NCBI RefSeq assembly: GCF_000495475.1
Contig: NZ_ASGZ01000037.1
Location: forward strand, 1-64,000
Length of the DNA: 64,000 nucleotides
From: Candidatus Halobonum tyrrellensis G22
GTDB lineage: Archaea > Halobacteriota > Halobacteria > Halobacteriales > Haloferacaceae
Reading direction: 5' to 3'
Part shown: piece by piece, positions 17,864 to 26,512 of the stretch
How positions within the stretch are numbered: the first letter of the stretch is position 1
Layout of the letters: each line of letters begins with the position of its first letter
Notes under the pieces: model-generated
Told to the model about the DNA's origin: nothing
Seen by the model: only the letters and a program-made list of their open reading frames with translations
Database searches by the model: none
Position numbers and translations under genes: made by a program

Positions 17864-18859
17864 TCAGCGGTCCCGCCGACGAACCTCGGCGGCCGCCTCG
17901 CCTCCGCGTTCGTCCGCCGACTCACCCGCCCGCCACCGCAGGTCCGGGACCAGCACGCGCGGGTCGAGCCGTCCGTCGCCGGTCCGGCGGTCCCACGCGA
18001 CCGTCGCGGCGGTCCCGACGACGAGCGCGGCGACGCCGAGCAGGCCCGCCTCCGGCCCGAACGCGCCGCCGGTGACGAGCGGCGGCCCGACCGGTTCGAG
18101 GTCGAGGAGGTGCGCGCCGGCGGTCGTCCCGCTGACCGGCAGGCCGTACACCACGCCCTGCGTGAAGTTCCAGGTGACGTGGACGCCGACCGGGAACGAG
18201 AGCCGGCCCGTGAGGACGTAGCCCACGCCCAAGAACACCCCCGCGAGCGCCACCCCGAGCGTCGACAGCGGCGACGCGCCGGGGTTCGCCCAGTGGGCGA
18301 CGCCGAACACCGCGGCGCTGACGAGGAGCGCCCCGGCGGCGGCGGCCCGGTCGTCGAGGTAGCCCGACAGCGCCTCGGCGGCGTTCGTGAGCAGGTAGCC
18401 GCGGAGCAGGAGTTCCTCGTAGAAGCCGACCGCGAGGTAGAGGACGACCGCGCCCGCGAACGCGGCGGGCGCGCCGACCGTCGTGTCGACCAGTCGGAAC
18501 CAGCCCGCGAGGAGACCGACGCCGGCGACGAGCGTCTGGAGCGCGACGCCGAGCCCCAGCCCCGCGAGGAGGTCCGCGACCCAGCCCCGCTCGGCTCTGA
18601 GACCGAGGTCGGCGAGTCGCCGCCGGTCGACGACCCGCGCGACGGCCAGGACGCCCGCGGTCACGGCGACGCCGGACGCGACGGTACCGACCGCGCCGCC
18701 CGCGGCGATACCGCCGCCCCGGAGCGGGACGACCAGGAAGCCGGCGGCGAGCAGCGCGACGAACACCGCGGCGACGAGCGCCACCAGCCGGAGGGGGGCG
18801 GGCGGGCGGCGCTCGTCGGCGTTCCAGACGAGCGAGCGGAGCGCGGCGCGGGGGGTCAC
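17864..18859 (-). CDS. CPBP family intramembrane metalloprotease (CAAX protease-like)
   Basis: A 331-residue protein with eight or so transmembrane helices. The Abi/CPBP glutamic protease motifs are intact: EELLLRGYL in the central part (about residues 147-155), an HW pair about 45 residues later, and HVTWNFTQG near residue 234. The family includes Rce1-like prenyl protease homologues and proteins of unknown substrate in prokaryotes. It uses a GTG start at 18859, 16 bases after the upstream membrane gene on the same strand, so the two are likely co-transcribed. Confidence 0.85.
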   Translation of the reverse strand: MTPRAALRSLVWNADERRPPAPLRLVALVAAVFVALLAAGFLVVPLRGGGIAAGGAVGTVASGVAVTAGVLAVARVVDRRRLADLGLRAERGWVADLLAGLGLGVALQTLVAGVGLLAGWFRLVDTTVGAPAAFAGAVVLYLAVGFYEELLLRGYLLTNAAEALSGYLDDRAAAAGALLVSAAVFGVAHWANPGASPLSTLGVALAGVFLGVGYVLTGRLSFPVGVHVTWNFTQGVVYGLPVSGTTAGAHLLDLEPVGPPLVTGGAFGPEAGLLGVAALVVGTAATVAWDRRTGDGRLDPRVLVPDLRWRAGESADERGGEAAAEVRRRDR

Positions 18860-18875
18860 TGGCTCGCTTCCCCCC

Positions 18876-19232
18876 TCACCCGGGCGCGGTCTGGTAGAGC
18901 GCGAGCGTCTGGTTGACCGATATCGCGAGGATGAGCGTGAGCGAGTAGTGGACGGCCGTCACCATCGCCGTCCCGCGCCAGTTCAACTCGTACGACAGCG
19001 AGACGGCGACGAAGTCGACGGTCAGCGCCAGCGGGATGACCGCGTACGCCGGCAGCACCACCGCCGACAGCATCACCGTCGCCGTGGCCACGCCGGGGGC
19101 GACCGCCCGGCGGAGCTCCGCGGCGTCGCCGAGCACGAAGTAGGCGGCGGTGTTGGCGACGAACGTCGAGAACACCGCGAGCAACAGGAACCCGCCCACG
19201 ACCGAGACGGGGGAGACCTGAAGCGGGAACAC
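18876..19232 (-). CDS. Conserved four-helix membrane protein
   Basis: A 118-residue protein of unknown function with a GTG start at 19232. It has four hydrophobic segments (about 8-30, 42-62, 63-82 and 92-112) and a conserved-looking SYELNWRGTAMVTAVHYSL stretch. The tbp stop lies 9 bases upstream and the CPBP protease follows 16 bases downstream, all on one strand, so tbp, this gene and the protease could form one transcription unit. Confidence 0.65.
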   Translation of the reverse strand: MFPLQVSPVSVVGGFLLLAVFSTFVANTAAYFVLGDAAELRRAVAPGVATATVMLSAVVLPAYAVIPLALTVDFVAVSLSYELNWRGTAMVTAVHYSLTLILAISVNQTLALYQTAPG

Positions 19233-19241
19233 GCGTGCGGG

Positions 19242-19802
19242 CTACCCGAGCAGGCCCAGGTCCGAGAGCCGGTCGGTGATGACCTCGACGGCCGCCTGCG
19301 CGTCCGCCGGCTCCTTCCCCCCCGTGATCACGAGTTTCCCCGAGCCGAACAGCAGCGCGACCACGTCGGGCTCGTCCAGCCGGTAGACCAGCCCGGGGAA
19401 CTGCTCGGGTTCGTACTCGATGTTCTCCAGCCCCAGCCCGATGGCGATGGCGTTGAGGTTGAGCGACTTGCCCAGGTCCGCGGAGGTGACGATGTTCTGG
19501 ACGGTGATCTCGGGGTCCTCCTCGATGGGAATCTGGAGGTCTCGTAGCTTGTCGAAGACGATGTAGAGCGCCTCGTGAACGTCGTCGGTCGACTTCGCGC
19601 CCGTACAGACTATCTTCCCCGACCGGAAGATCAGCGCCGCGCTCTTCGGCTCCTGGGTACGGTAGACGAGACCGGGAAACTGCTCGGGGTCGTAGTCCGC
19701 CCCCTCGAGGTCCATGGCGACGGTCTGGAGGTCCAGCTCCTGACCGATGCCGGTGGACGCGACGACGTTCTCGATGTTGATCGTCTCCTTCGGATCGACC
19801 AT
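19242..19802 (-). CDS. tbp: TATA-box-binding protein
   Basis: A 186-residue general transcription factor that binds the TATA box and recruits TFB. Two direct repeats of about 90 residues are clear, each with the pattern YDPEQFPGLVYR or YEPEQFPGLVYR followed by ALIFRSGKIVCTGAK or ALLFGSGKLVITGGK. The protein is very acidic, as in haloarchaea. It lacks the long acidic C-terminal tail seen in some archaeal TBPs. Haloarchaea often have several TBPs; this one looks full length and standard. Confidence 0.97.
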   Translation of the reverse strand: MVDPKETINIENVVASTGIGQELDLQTVAMDLEGADYDPEQFPGLVYRTQEPKSAALIFRSGKIVCTGAKSTDDVHEALYIVFDKLRDLQIPIEEDPEITVQNIVTSADLGKSLNLNAIAIGLGLENIEYEPEQFPGLVYRLDEPDVVALLFGSGKLVITGGKEPADAQAAVEVITDRLSDLGLLG

Positions 19803-19821
19803 GGTATCGACTTAAGGGTCG

Positions 19822-19836
19822 TATTTAAGGTTTAAA
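19822..19836 (-). promoter_or_regulatory. TATA box region of tbp
   Basis: The minus strand reads TTTAAACCTTAAATA, 20-34 bases before the tbp ATG at 19802. A further TTAAG lies closer, at 19812-19816. Such a strong AT-rich core fits a leaderless, highly expressed gene, and TBP could bind its own promoter. Confidence 0.65.
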
Positions 19837-19970
19837 GTAGTACCGCCGTGCGGCGGCGGGTCGAACAGGGTCGTTCGGGCGGGTCGAGCGGCCCCCGCCG
19901 GACCGGGGGGTGACGGGGGGCGTGAGCAGGGGCGAGCACGGGCGACGGCCGACCCGGAGTCGGGGGGTTG

Positions 19971-21038
19971 ATGCCCGGCGGCGACTCACCGTCCGACGTG
20001 TACGGGCTGGAACTCGCCGGCGAGGAGGACGCCTTCGCCGCCCGCGAGGCGGCGACGGCGGCGGGAGGCGTCCGCGTCGTCGCCACGGGGCTCGCGCTCG
20101 CGGACGGCGTCGACCGGACGGCGGCGCGGCGGCTGGCGTACACCCGGTCGGTGCTCGACCTGCTCGGGCGGACCGACGCCGACCCGCGGAGCGCGCGCGC
20201 CGTCGTCGCGGCGTCGGACCTCCGGGGCGTGCGCCCGGCGTCGGGGAGCGTCGCGGTCCGCGCGCGGGTGGTCCGCGACTCCGCGCCCGTCAGCACCGCC
20301 GAGACCGAACGGCGCTGCGGCGCCGCGCTGGTCGACCGGGGATTCTCCGTCGACTTGGACGACCCCGAGCACGTCCTCCGGGTGCTGTTCGCCGACGACA
20401 CCTGCCTGGTCGGCTGGGTGGCCGCCGAGTCCGTGCGGGACTTCGGTACCAGGAAGCCGACCGACCGGCCGTTCTTCCAGCCGGGGAGCATGGATCCGAT
20501 GGACGCCCGCGCGTACGCCAACCTTGCGGGTGCGGGGGCGGGCCGCCGGCTGCTCGACCCGATGTGTGGCACCGGCGGCACGCTCATCGAGGCGGGCCTC
20601 GCGGGCAGCGACGTGGTCGGCGTCGACGCGCAGGCCAAGATGGTCCGCGGCAGCCGCGAGAACCTCGGGCGCTACGTCCCCGACGCCGACCGAGCCGTCC
20701 TCCGGGGCGACGCCACCGCGCTCCCCCTCCGCGACGACTCGGTCGACGGCGTCGTCTTCGACGCGCCGTACGGTCGCCAGTCGAAGATAGCGCGCCACGA
20801 CCTCTCGGACCTGGTCGCGGGCGCGCTCTCGGAGGCCGCGCGGGTCGCCCCGCGGGGGGTGCTCGTCGCCGACCGCTCGTGGCGCGACGCCGCCGTGAGC
20901 GCGGGCTGGCGCGTCACCGACGCGTTCGAGCGGCGGGTCCACCGCTCGCTCGTCCGGCACGTCCACGTGCTCGAACGGGTCCGCGACCGGAGCGAACCCG
21001 GTCGACGACCGACTCAGCCGCTCTCGAACCGGCGGTAG
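19971..21038 (+). CDS. tRNA (guanine10-N2)-methyltransferase, THUMP type
   Basis: A 355-residue enzyme of the TIGR01177/Trm-G10 family, which methylates G10 of tRNA. The N-terminal THUMP-bearing part covers residues 1-165. The Rossmann domain follows, with motif I LLDPMCGTGGTLIEAG (about 196-211) and motif IV DAPYG, where the second position is Ala instead of the more usual Pro. An RDFGTRKPTDRPFFQPGSM segment bridges the two domains, as in the family. The ATG at 19971 is preferred to the TTG one codon upstream. Its 3' end overlaps the convergent gene by 25 bases. Confidence 0.88.
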   Translation: MPGGDSPSDVYGLELAGEEDAFAAREAATAAGGVRVVATGLALADGVDRTAARRLAYTRSVLDLLGRTDADPRSARAVVAASDLRGVRPASGSVAVRARVVRDSAPVSTAETERRCGAALVDRGFSVDLDDPEHVLRVLFADDTCLVGWVAAESVRDFGTRKPTDRPFFQPGSMDPMDARAYANLAGAGAGRRLLDPMCGTGGTLIEAGLAGSDVVGVDAQAKMVRGSRENLGRYVPDADRAVLRGDATALPLRDDSVDGVVFDAPYGRQSKIARHDLSDLVAGALSEAARVAPRGVLVADRSWRDAAVSAGWRVTDAFERRVHRSLVRHVHVLERVRDRSEPGRRPTQPLSNRR

Positions 21039-21412
21039 GTGTAGTACGCCAGTGCCGGCACCGACACGACGTACAGCGGCGCGAACAGCGCCGCCGCGAC
21101 GAGGTGGACCACGCCGACGCCGGCGACGAACGCCGTCCGGGGGGCGAAGTCGGCGTCCGCTCGCCGGAGCGCCCGCGCGTCGAGGACGACGGCGACGAGG
21201 ACGACGAGCGCGGCGAGCGCCGCGAGCCACGACGCCGCGACTCCGAGGACGAACCCCGCGATACCCGCCAGTACGTCCGCGTCGGTCAACTGGTCGTCGA
21301 GCGAGACGGCGAGGAACAGGTCGGAGGCGAGCGTCGCGCCGACCGACAGCAACACCGGAAGCGGGAACAGCGCGACGCCGTAGCGCCACGGCGACGTGCG
21401 GGTGGAGGGCAC
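21014..21412 (-). CDS. Four-helix membrane protein, unknown
   Basis: A 132-residue protein with hydrophobic segments at about 14-34, 46-80 (long, perhaps two helices) and 92-125. A short positively charged loop lies between the halves (ARALRRADADFAPR). It ends in a YYTYRRFESG tail that is antisense to the last codons of the methyltransferase gene. No known domain is recognised. Confidence 0.6.
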   Translation of the reverse strand: MPSTRTSPWRYGVALFPLPVLLSVGATLASDLFLAVSLDDQLTDADVLAGIAGFVLGVAASWLAALAALVVLVAVVLDARALRRADADFAPRTAFVAGVGVVHLVAAALFAPLYVVSVPALAYYTYRRFESG

Positions 21413-21469
21413 AGCTCGGAGGTGACGACACGACCGCGTAAGCGTTTTCGTCCGTCCGACGTCGCTCGC

Positions 21470-22111
21470 CTACTCCCGCCGCGCGAGCACCGACCGACCC
21501 GCGTACACCCGCTCGCCCTCCCTCACCCGCACGTCCTCGCGGTCGTACGACGGCGGGAGCAGCACGTCCGCCCGCGAACCGAACGCGATGTGGCCGACGC
21601 GGCCGCCCCGTGTGACTCGTTCTCCACCCGAAACGTAGGGGGTGATCCGGCGGGCGAACCAGCCGGCGACGAGCGCGCAGCCGAACTCCGTCGTCCCGCC
21701 GTCGTCCGACTCGTCGGCCGCGACGGCGAACTCGACCCGCTCGTTGCGGTCGGAGTCCTTACAGAATGCCGGGCGGTGGGCGGCGCCGCGGTGGGTCACC
21801 TCGCGCACCTCGCCGCCGACGGGCGCGCGGTTGACGTGGACGTCGAACGGGCTCATGAACACGCCGACGCGGAGGCGGTCGCCCTCCTCGCGGAGCACCG
21901 ACACCCGGCCGTCGGCGGGCGCGAGCACGCCCGCTCCCGCGGGTTCGCGGTCGGGGTCGCGGAAGAACCACAGCGAGAAGCCCGCGGCCAGGAGCAGCAG
22001 CGCGCCCGCCGGCGGGACAACGAGCGCCGCGAGTGCCGCGGCGGCGAGCAACGGGAGCGTGACCCGGCCGGCACCGGGGGCGAGGCGGTCGGGGAGGGGT
22101 CCGGGGGTCAC
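21470..22111 (-). CDS. psd: Phosphatidylserine decarboxylase-type protein (archaeal)
   Basis: A 213-residue enzyme of the short archaeal PSD family, which decarboxylates phosphatidylserine analogues to ethanolamine lipids (archaetidylserine in archaea). N-terminal hydrophobic helices lie at about 16-50. The sequence then has FFRDPDR, a VGVFMSPFDVHVNRAPV segment, and the pyruvoyl-forming HIAFGSRADV near the C-terminus, where self-cleavage at Gly-Ser would create the cofactor. The GTG at 22111 overlaps the stop of the RFC-like gene (GTGA), so I use it instead of the longer frame to 22165. Confidence 0.85.
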   Translation of the reverse strand: MTPGPLPDRLAPGAGRVTLPLLAAAALAALVVPPAGALLLLAAGFSLWFFRDPDREPAGAGVLAPADGRVSVLREEGDRLRVGVFMSPFDVHVNRAPVGGEVREVTHRGAAHRPAFCKDSDRNERVEFAVAADESDDGGTTEFGCALVAGWFARRITPYVSGGERVTRGGRVGHIAFGSRADVLLPPSYDREDVRVREGERVYAGRSVLARRE

Positions 22112-23157
22112 GCGTCGGCGGTGTCGCGGACGGGCGTCTCGAACGTCCGCCGACCCGCTCCCCACGCCGCGAGCAGGTGGGTGAGGTGGAGGCGGTCGTC
22201 GGTCCCCGCCGAGAGGTCGAGGTCGGCCTCACCCGCCAGCGCGTGGAGGCGGGCGACCGCCTCGGCGTCGGCGTCCGACTTCGAGCGGGCGACGCGGAGC
22301 AGTTCCCGGAGGAGGTCGCCGCCGTCGAACCCCTCCTCGAACAGCAGGTCGTCGACCGTCCCCCGTGCGTCCGAGAGGTCGCCCGCCCGCGCGGCCGACA
22401 GCGCCGACAGCACCTGCTCGTCGGTCCCCACGTCGTCGAGCGTCTCGTACGCCCCCTGCATCGTCACCTCCCCGTGTTCGACCGCGGCCGTCTGGGCGGC
22501 GAGCACCGCCCGGCGGAGGTCGCCCCCGGCGGCGCTGGCGACGTACTCCAGGCCGTCGTCGTCGTAGTCGACGCCCTCGGCCTCGCAGACCCCCGCCAAC
22601 ACCCCGATGGTCTCGTCGGTCGTCGGCGCGCGCACCGGCACCGGGAAACAGCGCGACCGGATCGGCGGGATGAGTTTGGAGGGCTGGCGGGTGGCGATCA
22701 CGAACTGCGTGGTGCGGTGGAACCGCTCCATCACGCGGCGGAGCGCCTGCTGGAAGTCCTCGCGGATCGCCTCGGCGTTGTCGAGCACGAGCGTCTTGTA
22801 CTCGCCCGACACCGGCGCGTTCGCGGCCGACTCCTTGAGCACGCGGTTGATCATGTCGCGCTTCGCCATCCGGCTCCTGCCTTCGAGGAACGGCTCGAAC
22901 CGCGGGTCGGTTCGGATCTCCTTTTTCGTGCGGTCGAAGAAGTCGGCGACGTTGATCTCGATCAGGTCCGTGTCGGGGGCGGCGTGCGCCTCGCGGGCGA
23001 GCGCGCGGACCGCGGCGGTCTTGCCGACGCCGGCCGGTCCCTGCACGACGAGGTTCATCGGCTGGTCGACGGCGCGCGCGAGGCGGTCGCGGACCTCGGA
23101 CTGGGGGAGGTCGGCGAGCGCCGGGGCGTGCGTCTCGGTCCACAGCGGGCCGTCCAT
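22108..23157 (-). CDS. rfcC: RFC small-subunit-like clamp-loader ATPase (third haloarchaeal paralogue type)
   Basis: A 349-residue AAA+ protein. Walker A is intact (GPAGVGKTAAV, about 40-50). Walker B reads LVLDNAEAI, where RFC small subunits have a DEAD-type sequence. The arginine-finger SRC motif is present (IPPIRSRCFPVPV). The collar domain follows, and the end is acidic. Haloarchaea have more than one RFC small-like gene; this divergent form probably occupies one position in the clamp loader that loads PCNA. The symbol follows the naming used in Haloferax and is tentative. It is coupled to psd by overlapping codons. Confidence 0.75.
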   Translation of the reverse strand: MDGPLWTETHAPALADLPQSEVRDRLARAVDQPMNLVVQGPAGVGKTAAVRALAREAHAAPDTDLIEINVADFFDRTKKEIRTDPRFEPFLEGRSRMAKRDMINRVLKESAANAPVSGEYKTLVLDNAEAIREDFQQALRRVMERFHRTTQFVIATRQPSKLIPPIRSRCFPVPVRAPTTDETIGVLAGVCEAEGVDYDDDGLEYVASAAGGDLRRAVLAAQTAAVEHGEVTMQGAYETLDDVGTDEQVLSALSAARAGDLSDARGTVDDLLFEEGFDGGDLLRELLRVARSKSDADAEAVARLHALAGEADLDLSAGTDDRLHLTHLLAAWGAGRRTFETPVRDTADA

Positions 23158-23267
23158 CTGTCTGTCGAGCCTAACGGGCCGGCGGGTATGAAGGTAGCCA
23201 TGCCCGGTCGCGCCGCCGGCGGGGCGCCGACCGAAGACACTTGCCCCCCGCCCCGGATCGGTCGCGT

Positions 23268-23888
23268 ATGGTCTCCCGAACCACTCTCGCGGTCGCCCTC
23301 TTCGCGTTCCTCGGCGGCGTCGCCGTCGGCGGCGTCGGCGCCGGCGCGGCCCTCTCGCTCGACGACCCGTTCGCCAGCCAACCCGTCGACGAGGCCCGCC
23401 TCGCGTCGTTCGAGAGGGCCTCGGTCGGCTGTGTCGACCCGGCCTCGCCCGACCGGCTTCCCGACTCGTCGGCGAGCGGTCCCAACGGCTCCGGCACGGA
23501 CCTGACGCTCCGGCAGAACCTCACCGTCGCCGAGCCCGGGGCGACGCTGTCGGGCGACGTCGACGAGGTGGCGCCGGGGACGTACGCGCTCCGGATGCGG
23601 ACGGAGGGCGGCGACGCGAACGCCACCGTCTGTCCCGACGGACGGACCGAGACGCGGTTCGTCGCGAACCTCACGTTCCCCGACGAGGAGTACACGCTCC
23701 TCCTCTTTCACGACGGCGAGTACGTCGGGTCGAACTACGCCAGCCGGTCGTCGGGACTCCTCTCCGGCGGGGCGAGCGGCGGCGGGAGCGTCTCCGGCGG
23801 GGCGAGCGGCGCGGCCGGCGGGAGCGCGTCGACCGAATCCGACGGCGAGACTCCGGCGAACGCTACAGCGAGCGACGCGCCCCCGTAG
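23268..23888 (+). CDS. Secreted or membrane-anchored protein, unknown
   Basis: A 206-residue protein with an N-terminal signal or anchor (hydrophobic residues 5-30). An extracellular part follows with several N-x-S/T sequons (NGSG, NLTV, NATV, NLTF, NATA), two cysteines (about residues 55 and 122) and beta-rich sequence at 75-150. The tail (about 158-206) is a Gly/Ser/Ala-rich repeat with two copies of SGGASG. It looks like a small exported glycoprotein, but I recognise no family. The start at 23268 puts the signal directly at the N-terminus. Confidence 0.6.
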   Translation: MVSRTTLAVALFAFLGGVAVGGVGAGAALSLDDPFASQPVDEARLASFERASVGCVDPASPDRLPDSSASGPNGSGTDLTLRQNLTVAEPGATLSGDVDEVAPGTYALRMRTEGGDANATVCPDGRTETRFVANLTFPDEEYTLLLFHDGEYVGSNYASRSSGLLSGGASGGGSVSGGASGAAGGSASTESDGETPANATASDAPP

Positions 23889-24025
23889 TCCGTCCGCCCG
23901 GCCGCCGGTCCACCGCTCGCGCGTCGCCAACCGAGACGCGAACGCGGCGGACCGCGCGAACGGCGTCCCTAGGGCGTCCTGGGGAAAGTACGTCGCAGAA
24001 ACGGCGGGTGTGGTCGGTGAGCGGG

Positions 24026-24316
24026 TCAGTCGGCGGTCACGCGGGTCTGCCCGTCGGTCGCGGCCCGCCCGTCCGTGACCATCCGGTAGAGACCGAGGCC
24101 GAACAGGACGACCAGTCCGACTATCACCAGACCGGTACGCACCGCCGGGTCGACGGCGGGGGTGGCGACCACCTCGCCCGCCTCGTTCGTCGTCGGTGCG
24201 GCGCCGTACGGCTGGCCGGCGAGGATCTCGACGATCCCCAGGCCGACGATGCCGAGCAGCGTCGACACCGCACCGAGCGCCAGTGCGACTCGTTCGACCG
24301 TGTCGAGTTGGGTCAC
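24026..24316 (-). CDS. Small two-helix membrane protein downstream of DoxX
   Basis: A 96-residue protein with a GTG start at 24316. It has two hydrophobic helices (about 8-30 and 60-80) separated by an extracellular-type loop (GQPYGAAPTTNEAGEVV). It begins 16 bases after the DoxX-family gene on the same strand, which suggests joint transcription and perhaps a shared membrane complex. Function unknown. Confidence 0.55.
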   Translation of the reverse strand: MTQLDTVERVALALGAVSTLLGIVGLGIVEILAGQPYGAAPTTNEAGEVVATPAVDPAVRTGLVIVGLVVLFGLGLYRMVTDGRAATDGQTRVTAD

Positions 24317-24332
24317 GCGTGAGTCACCTCCT

Positions 24333-24857
24333 TCAGCCGAGTAGGTACCGCAGCGTCGGGTAGTTCTCGACGATGCCGGTCGTCTCGAGCAGCCCGTCGA
24401 GACCGAAGTACCGGCCGGCGCCGAACACGATCATCGTCCCGAACAGCAGCAGCCCCATCAGGTCGCCGTTGACGAGTCCGTGGCCGAACTCGGCGTTGCC
24501 GACCCAGAACAGGGTCATGAAGAACGCCCCGCCGACCGAGGCCAACCGGACGAGCGCGCCGGTGATCAGCGCGAGCCCGATGAGCGTCTCGAACAGCGGG
24601 ACGCCCGGCCTGACGAGCCACGCGAGGTTTTCACCCATCAACACGGGGAGCGGACCGAGCGCGGTTCCGGTCATCCCTCGGAGGTACGTCGGGGCGTACG
24701 TGTAGTTGAGGCCGCTCTCGATGAGCTTCGTCACGCCCGAGTGGAAGAACCACCACCCGGTGACGACGCGCAACAGCGCGATCCAGCCGGCGGCGAGCGG
24801 CCCGTCGACGTCGAATCCGAACTCGTTCGCCAACGGGTTTGTCTCGGAGTACGCCAT
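24333..24857 (-). CDS. DoxX family membrane protein
   Basis: A 174-residue protein with four transmembrane helices. The DoxX pattern is clear: ALLRVVTGWWFFHSGVTKL (residues 27-45), then GPLPVLMGENLAWLVRPGVPLFETLIG, and a C-terminal LLLFGTMIVFGAGRYFGLDG. It is close to the DoxD type of thiosulfate:quinone oxidoreductase subunits, but catalysis cannot be claimed without the partner DoxA, which is absent here. The ATG at 24857 gives the family-typical short N-terminus; longer frames add only Arg/Ser-rich sequence. Confidence 0.85.
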   Translation of the reverse strand: MAYSETNPLANEFGFDVDGPLAAGWIALLRVVTGWWFFHSGVTKLIESGLNYTYAPTYLRGMTGTALGPLPVLMGENLAWLVRPGVPLFETLIGLALITGALVRLASVGGAFFMTLFWVGNAEFGHGLVNGDLMGLLLFGTMIVFGAGRYFGLDGLLETTGIVENYPTLRYLLG

Positions 24858-25115
24858 CTGTCTTACCTCACGTGTGGGAGTCGGGACGGACGCACGGTAT
24901 AATCCCGGTCCCCTTCCCAGTCGTCTGGAATCGGAGGCGGTCGCCGCGACGCTCGCCGGGTCGCTGGATCGCCGGGCCGACGGACCGGTCGACTCCGCGC
25001 CTCGGTGTGGCGTCGTCGCCGGACCGCGGGCAGTCGCCGGGTCGCCGACCCCCATCGACCCGCGGGACCGCCGCGCTTCGACAGCGTTTCACCGCGGCCC
25101 CTCCGAACACCCGCC

Positions 25116-26054
25116 ATGACGCTACGGGTGACGTTCCTCGGGACGAGCGGCGCGGTGCCGACGGTCGAGCGCGCCCCCAGCGCGCTCCACGTCAACCGCG
25201 AGGGGGACGAACTGCTGTTCGACTGCGGCGAGGGCACCCAGCGGCAGATGATGACGTTCGGCACCGGGTTCGGTCTCTCGCACGTCTTCGTCACCCACCT
25301 CCACGGCGACCACGTCCTCGGGGTTCCGGGGCTGGTCCAGAGTCTCGACTTCAACGACCGCGAGCGGGCGCTCGCCATCCACGGCCCCCCGGGGTCGAAA
25401 CGCCACCTCCGCGAGTTGGTCCACGTGGTGGGCAACGACCCGACGTTCCCGGTCCGTATCACCGAGGTGGCGCCGGGGAGCGTCGCGCTCTCGCGGGAGG
25501 GGTACGAGGTGCGCGCGTTCGAGACCGACCACCGCACCCGGTCGGTGGGGTACGTGCTCGTCGAGGACGACCGGAAGGGCCGGTTCGACCGGCGGAAAGC
25601 CGAGGAGGAGTTGGGTATCCCGCCGGGTCCGCTGTACGGCCGCCTCCACGCGGGCGAGTCGGTCGAACTCGACGACGGCACCGTCGTCGACCCCGAGCAG
25701 GTCGTCGGGTCGCCCCGCCCCGGCCGAAAACTCGTCTACACGGGCGACACGCGGCCGACGGGCGCGACGGTCGCGGCGGCCGAGGACGCGGACCTCCTGA
25801 TACACGACGCGACGTTCGCGGACGACGCCCGCGACCGCGCGCAGGCGACCGCCCACTCGACGGCGCGGGAGGCGGCCGAGATGGCCCGCCGCGCGGGGGC
25901 GAAGCGGCTCGCGCTCACGCACGTCTCCTCGCGGTACGCCGCGCGGGTCGGGCGGCTGGAGGCGGAGGCGCGCGAGGCGTTCGACGGCGAGGCGTTCGTC
26001 CCCGACGACGGCGACGAGGTGGCGGTCGAGTTCCCCGACGCCGAGGGGTCGTAA
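25116..26054 (+). CDS. rnz: Ribonuclease Z
   Basis: A 312-residue metallo-beta-lactamase-fold endonuclease that removes the 3' trailer from pre-tRNA. The zinc motif THLHGDH places H61, H63, D65 and H66. Other marks are the N-terminal FLGTSGAVPTVERAPSA, the GEGTQRQMM segment, the SVGYVL strand, and YTGDTRPT followed by LIHDATFADD and a TAHSTAREAAE segment (the last metal His). It has the normal length for a short-form RNase Z (tRNase ZS). Confidence 0.96.
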   Translation: MTLRVTFLGTSGAVPTVERAPSALHVNREGDELLFDCGEGTQRQMMTFGTGFGLSHVFVTHLHGDHVLGVPGLVQSLDFNDRERALAIHGPPGSKRHLRELVHVVGNDPTFPVRITEVAPGSVALSREGYEVRAFETDHRTRSVGYVLVEDDRKGRFDRRKAEEELGIPPGPLYGRLHAGESVELDDGTVVDPEQVVGSPRPGRKLVYTGDTRPTGATVAAAEDADLLIHDATFADDARDRAQATAHSTAREAAEMARRAGAKRLALTHVSSRYAARVGRLEAEAREAFDGEAFVPDDGDEVAVEFPDAEGS

Positions 26055-26111
26055 CCCGAGAATCGACCGACGGAACCGGCACCGAAACTTCGGACGGGAG
26101 ACGAACCCGAA

Positions 26112-26420
26112 CTACAGGTCGTCCCAGCCCTCGAAGTGTTTGAGCCGGATCCTCAGTTCGAACTCCGACCAGTCGCACTCCTCGGCGAGGAAGGTAGCGA
26201 GCGCCCCGAACTCCCCGGTGACGAGTTCGAGACCGCGATTCCCGCGGTCGGCGATGAACAGGTGGCCCCGGACCGACTCGATAGCCGCTTTCGCCTCGTC
26301 CAAGTCGTGGGAGGGAACTGCGGCACGTCGACGGATTTCGTCTCCGGACAACGGAGAGCCGTACGAGTGAGTCGTCACGAGAGTCCGGATCACCTCACAC
26401 TCGTATTGGGTATCGACCAC
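26112..26420 (-). CDS. Small winged-helix-like protein, unknown
   Basis: A protein of about 102 residues. Segments such as SGDEIRRRAAVPSHDLDEAKAAIE followed by FIADRGNRGLELVTGEF look like a helix-turn-helix and wing, and the C-terminus is rich in Phe, Trp and Glu. I choose the GTG at 26420 because a TTTTAT element lies about 28 bases upstream; GTG codons at 26444 and 26456 are alternatives. It is divergent from a second winged-helix gene, with a lower-GC intergenic space. No recognised family. Confidence 0.5.
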   Translation of the reverse strand: MVDTQYECEVIRTLVTTHSYGSPLSGDEIRRRAAVPSHDLDEAKAAIESVRGHLFIADRGNRGLELVTGEFGALATFLAEECDWSEFELRIRLKHFEGWDDL

Positions 26421-26444
26421 ACCTGTTTTGTCCCCGCCCCTCAC

Positions 26445-26451
26445 ATAAAAC
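26445..26451 (-). promoter_or_regulatory. Possible TATA box of the small winged-helix-like gene
   Basis: The minus strand reads GTTTTAT here, centred 28 bases before the GTG at 26420. It is consistent with a leaderless transcript but would lie inside the coding region if a start at 26456 is used. Confidence 0.35.
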
Positions 26452-26494
26452 CCCACATAGAAGTAGGGTGGAAGCCAATCCTTTTGTGGCCTCC

Positions 26495-26512
26495 TACTAC
26501 TATACAGTAGTA
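26495..26512. promoter_or_regulatory. Perfect inverted repeat directly before a winged-helix regulator gene
   Basis: Arms TACTACT (26495-26501) and AGTAGTA (26506-26512) are perfect complements around ATAC. The right arm ends at the base before the ATG at 26513. The position would cover the transcription start of a leaderless gene, so an operator for the adjacent regulator is a natural inference. Confidence 0.55.

Noticed and set aside
19971-21038. The DAPYG motif of the tRNA methyltransferase as a sign of inactivation
   Set aside because: The Asp and Tyr of motif IV are kept, and as far as I recall Ala at the second position is common among haloarchaeal members, so loss of function is not supported.
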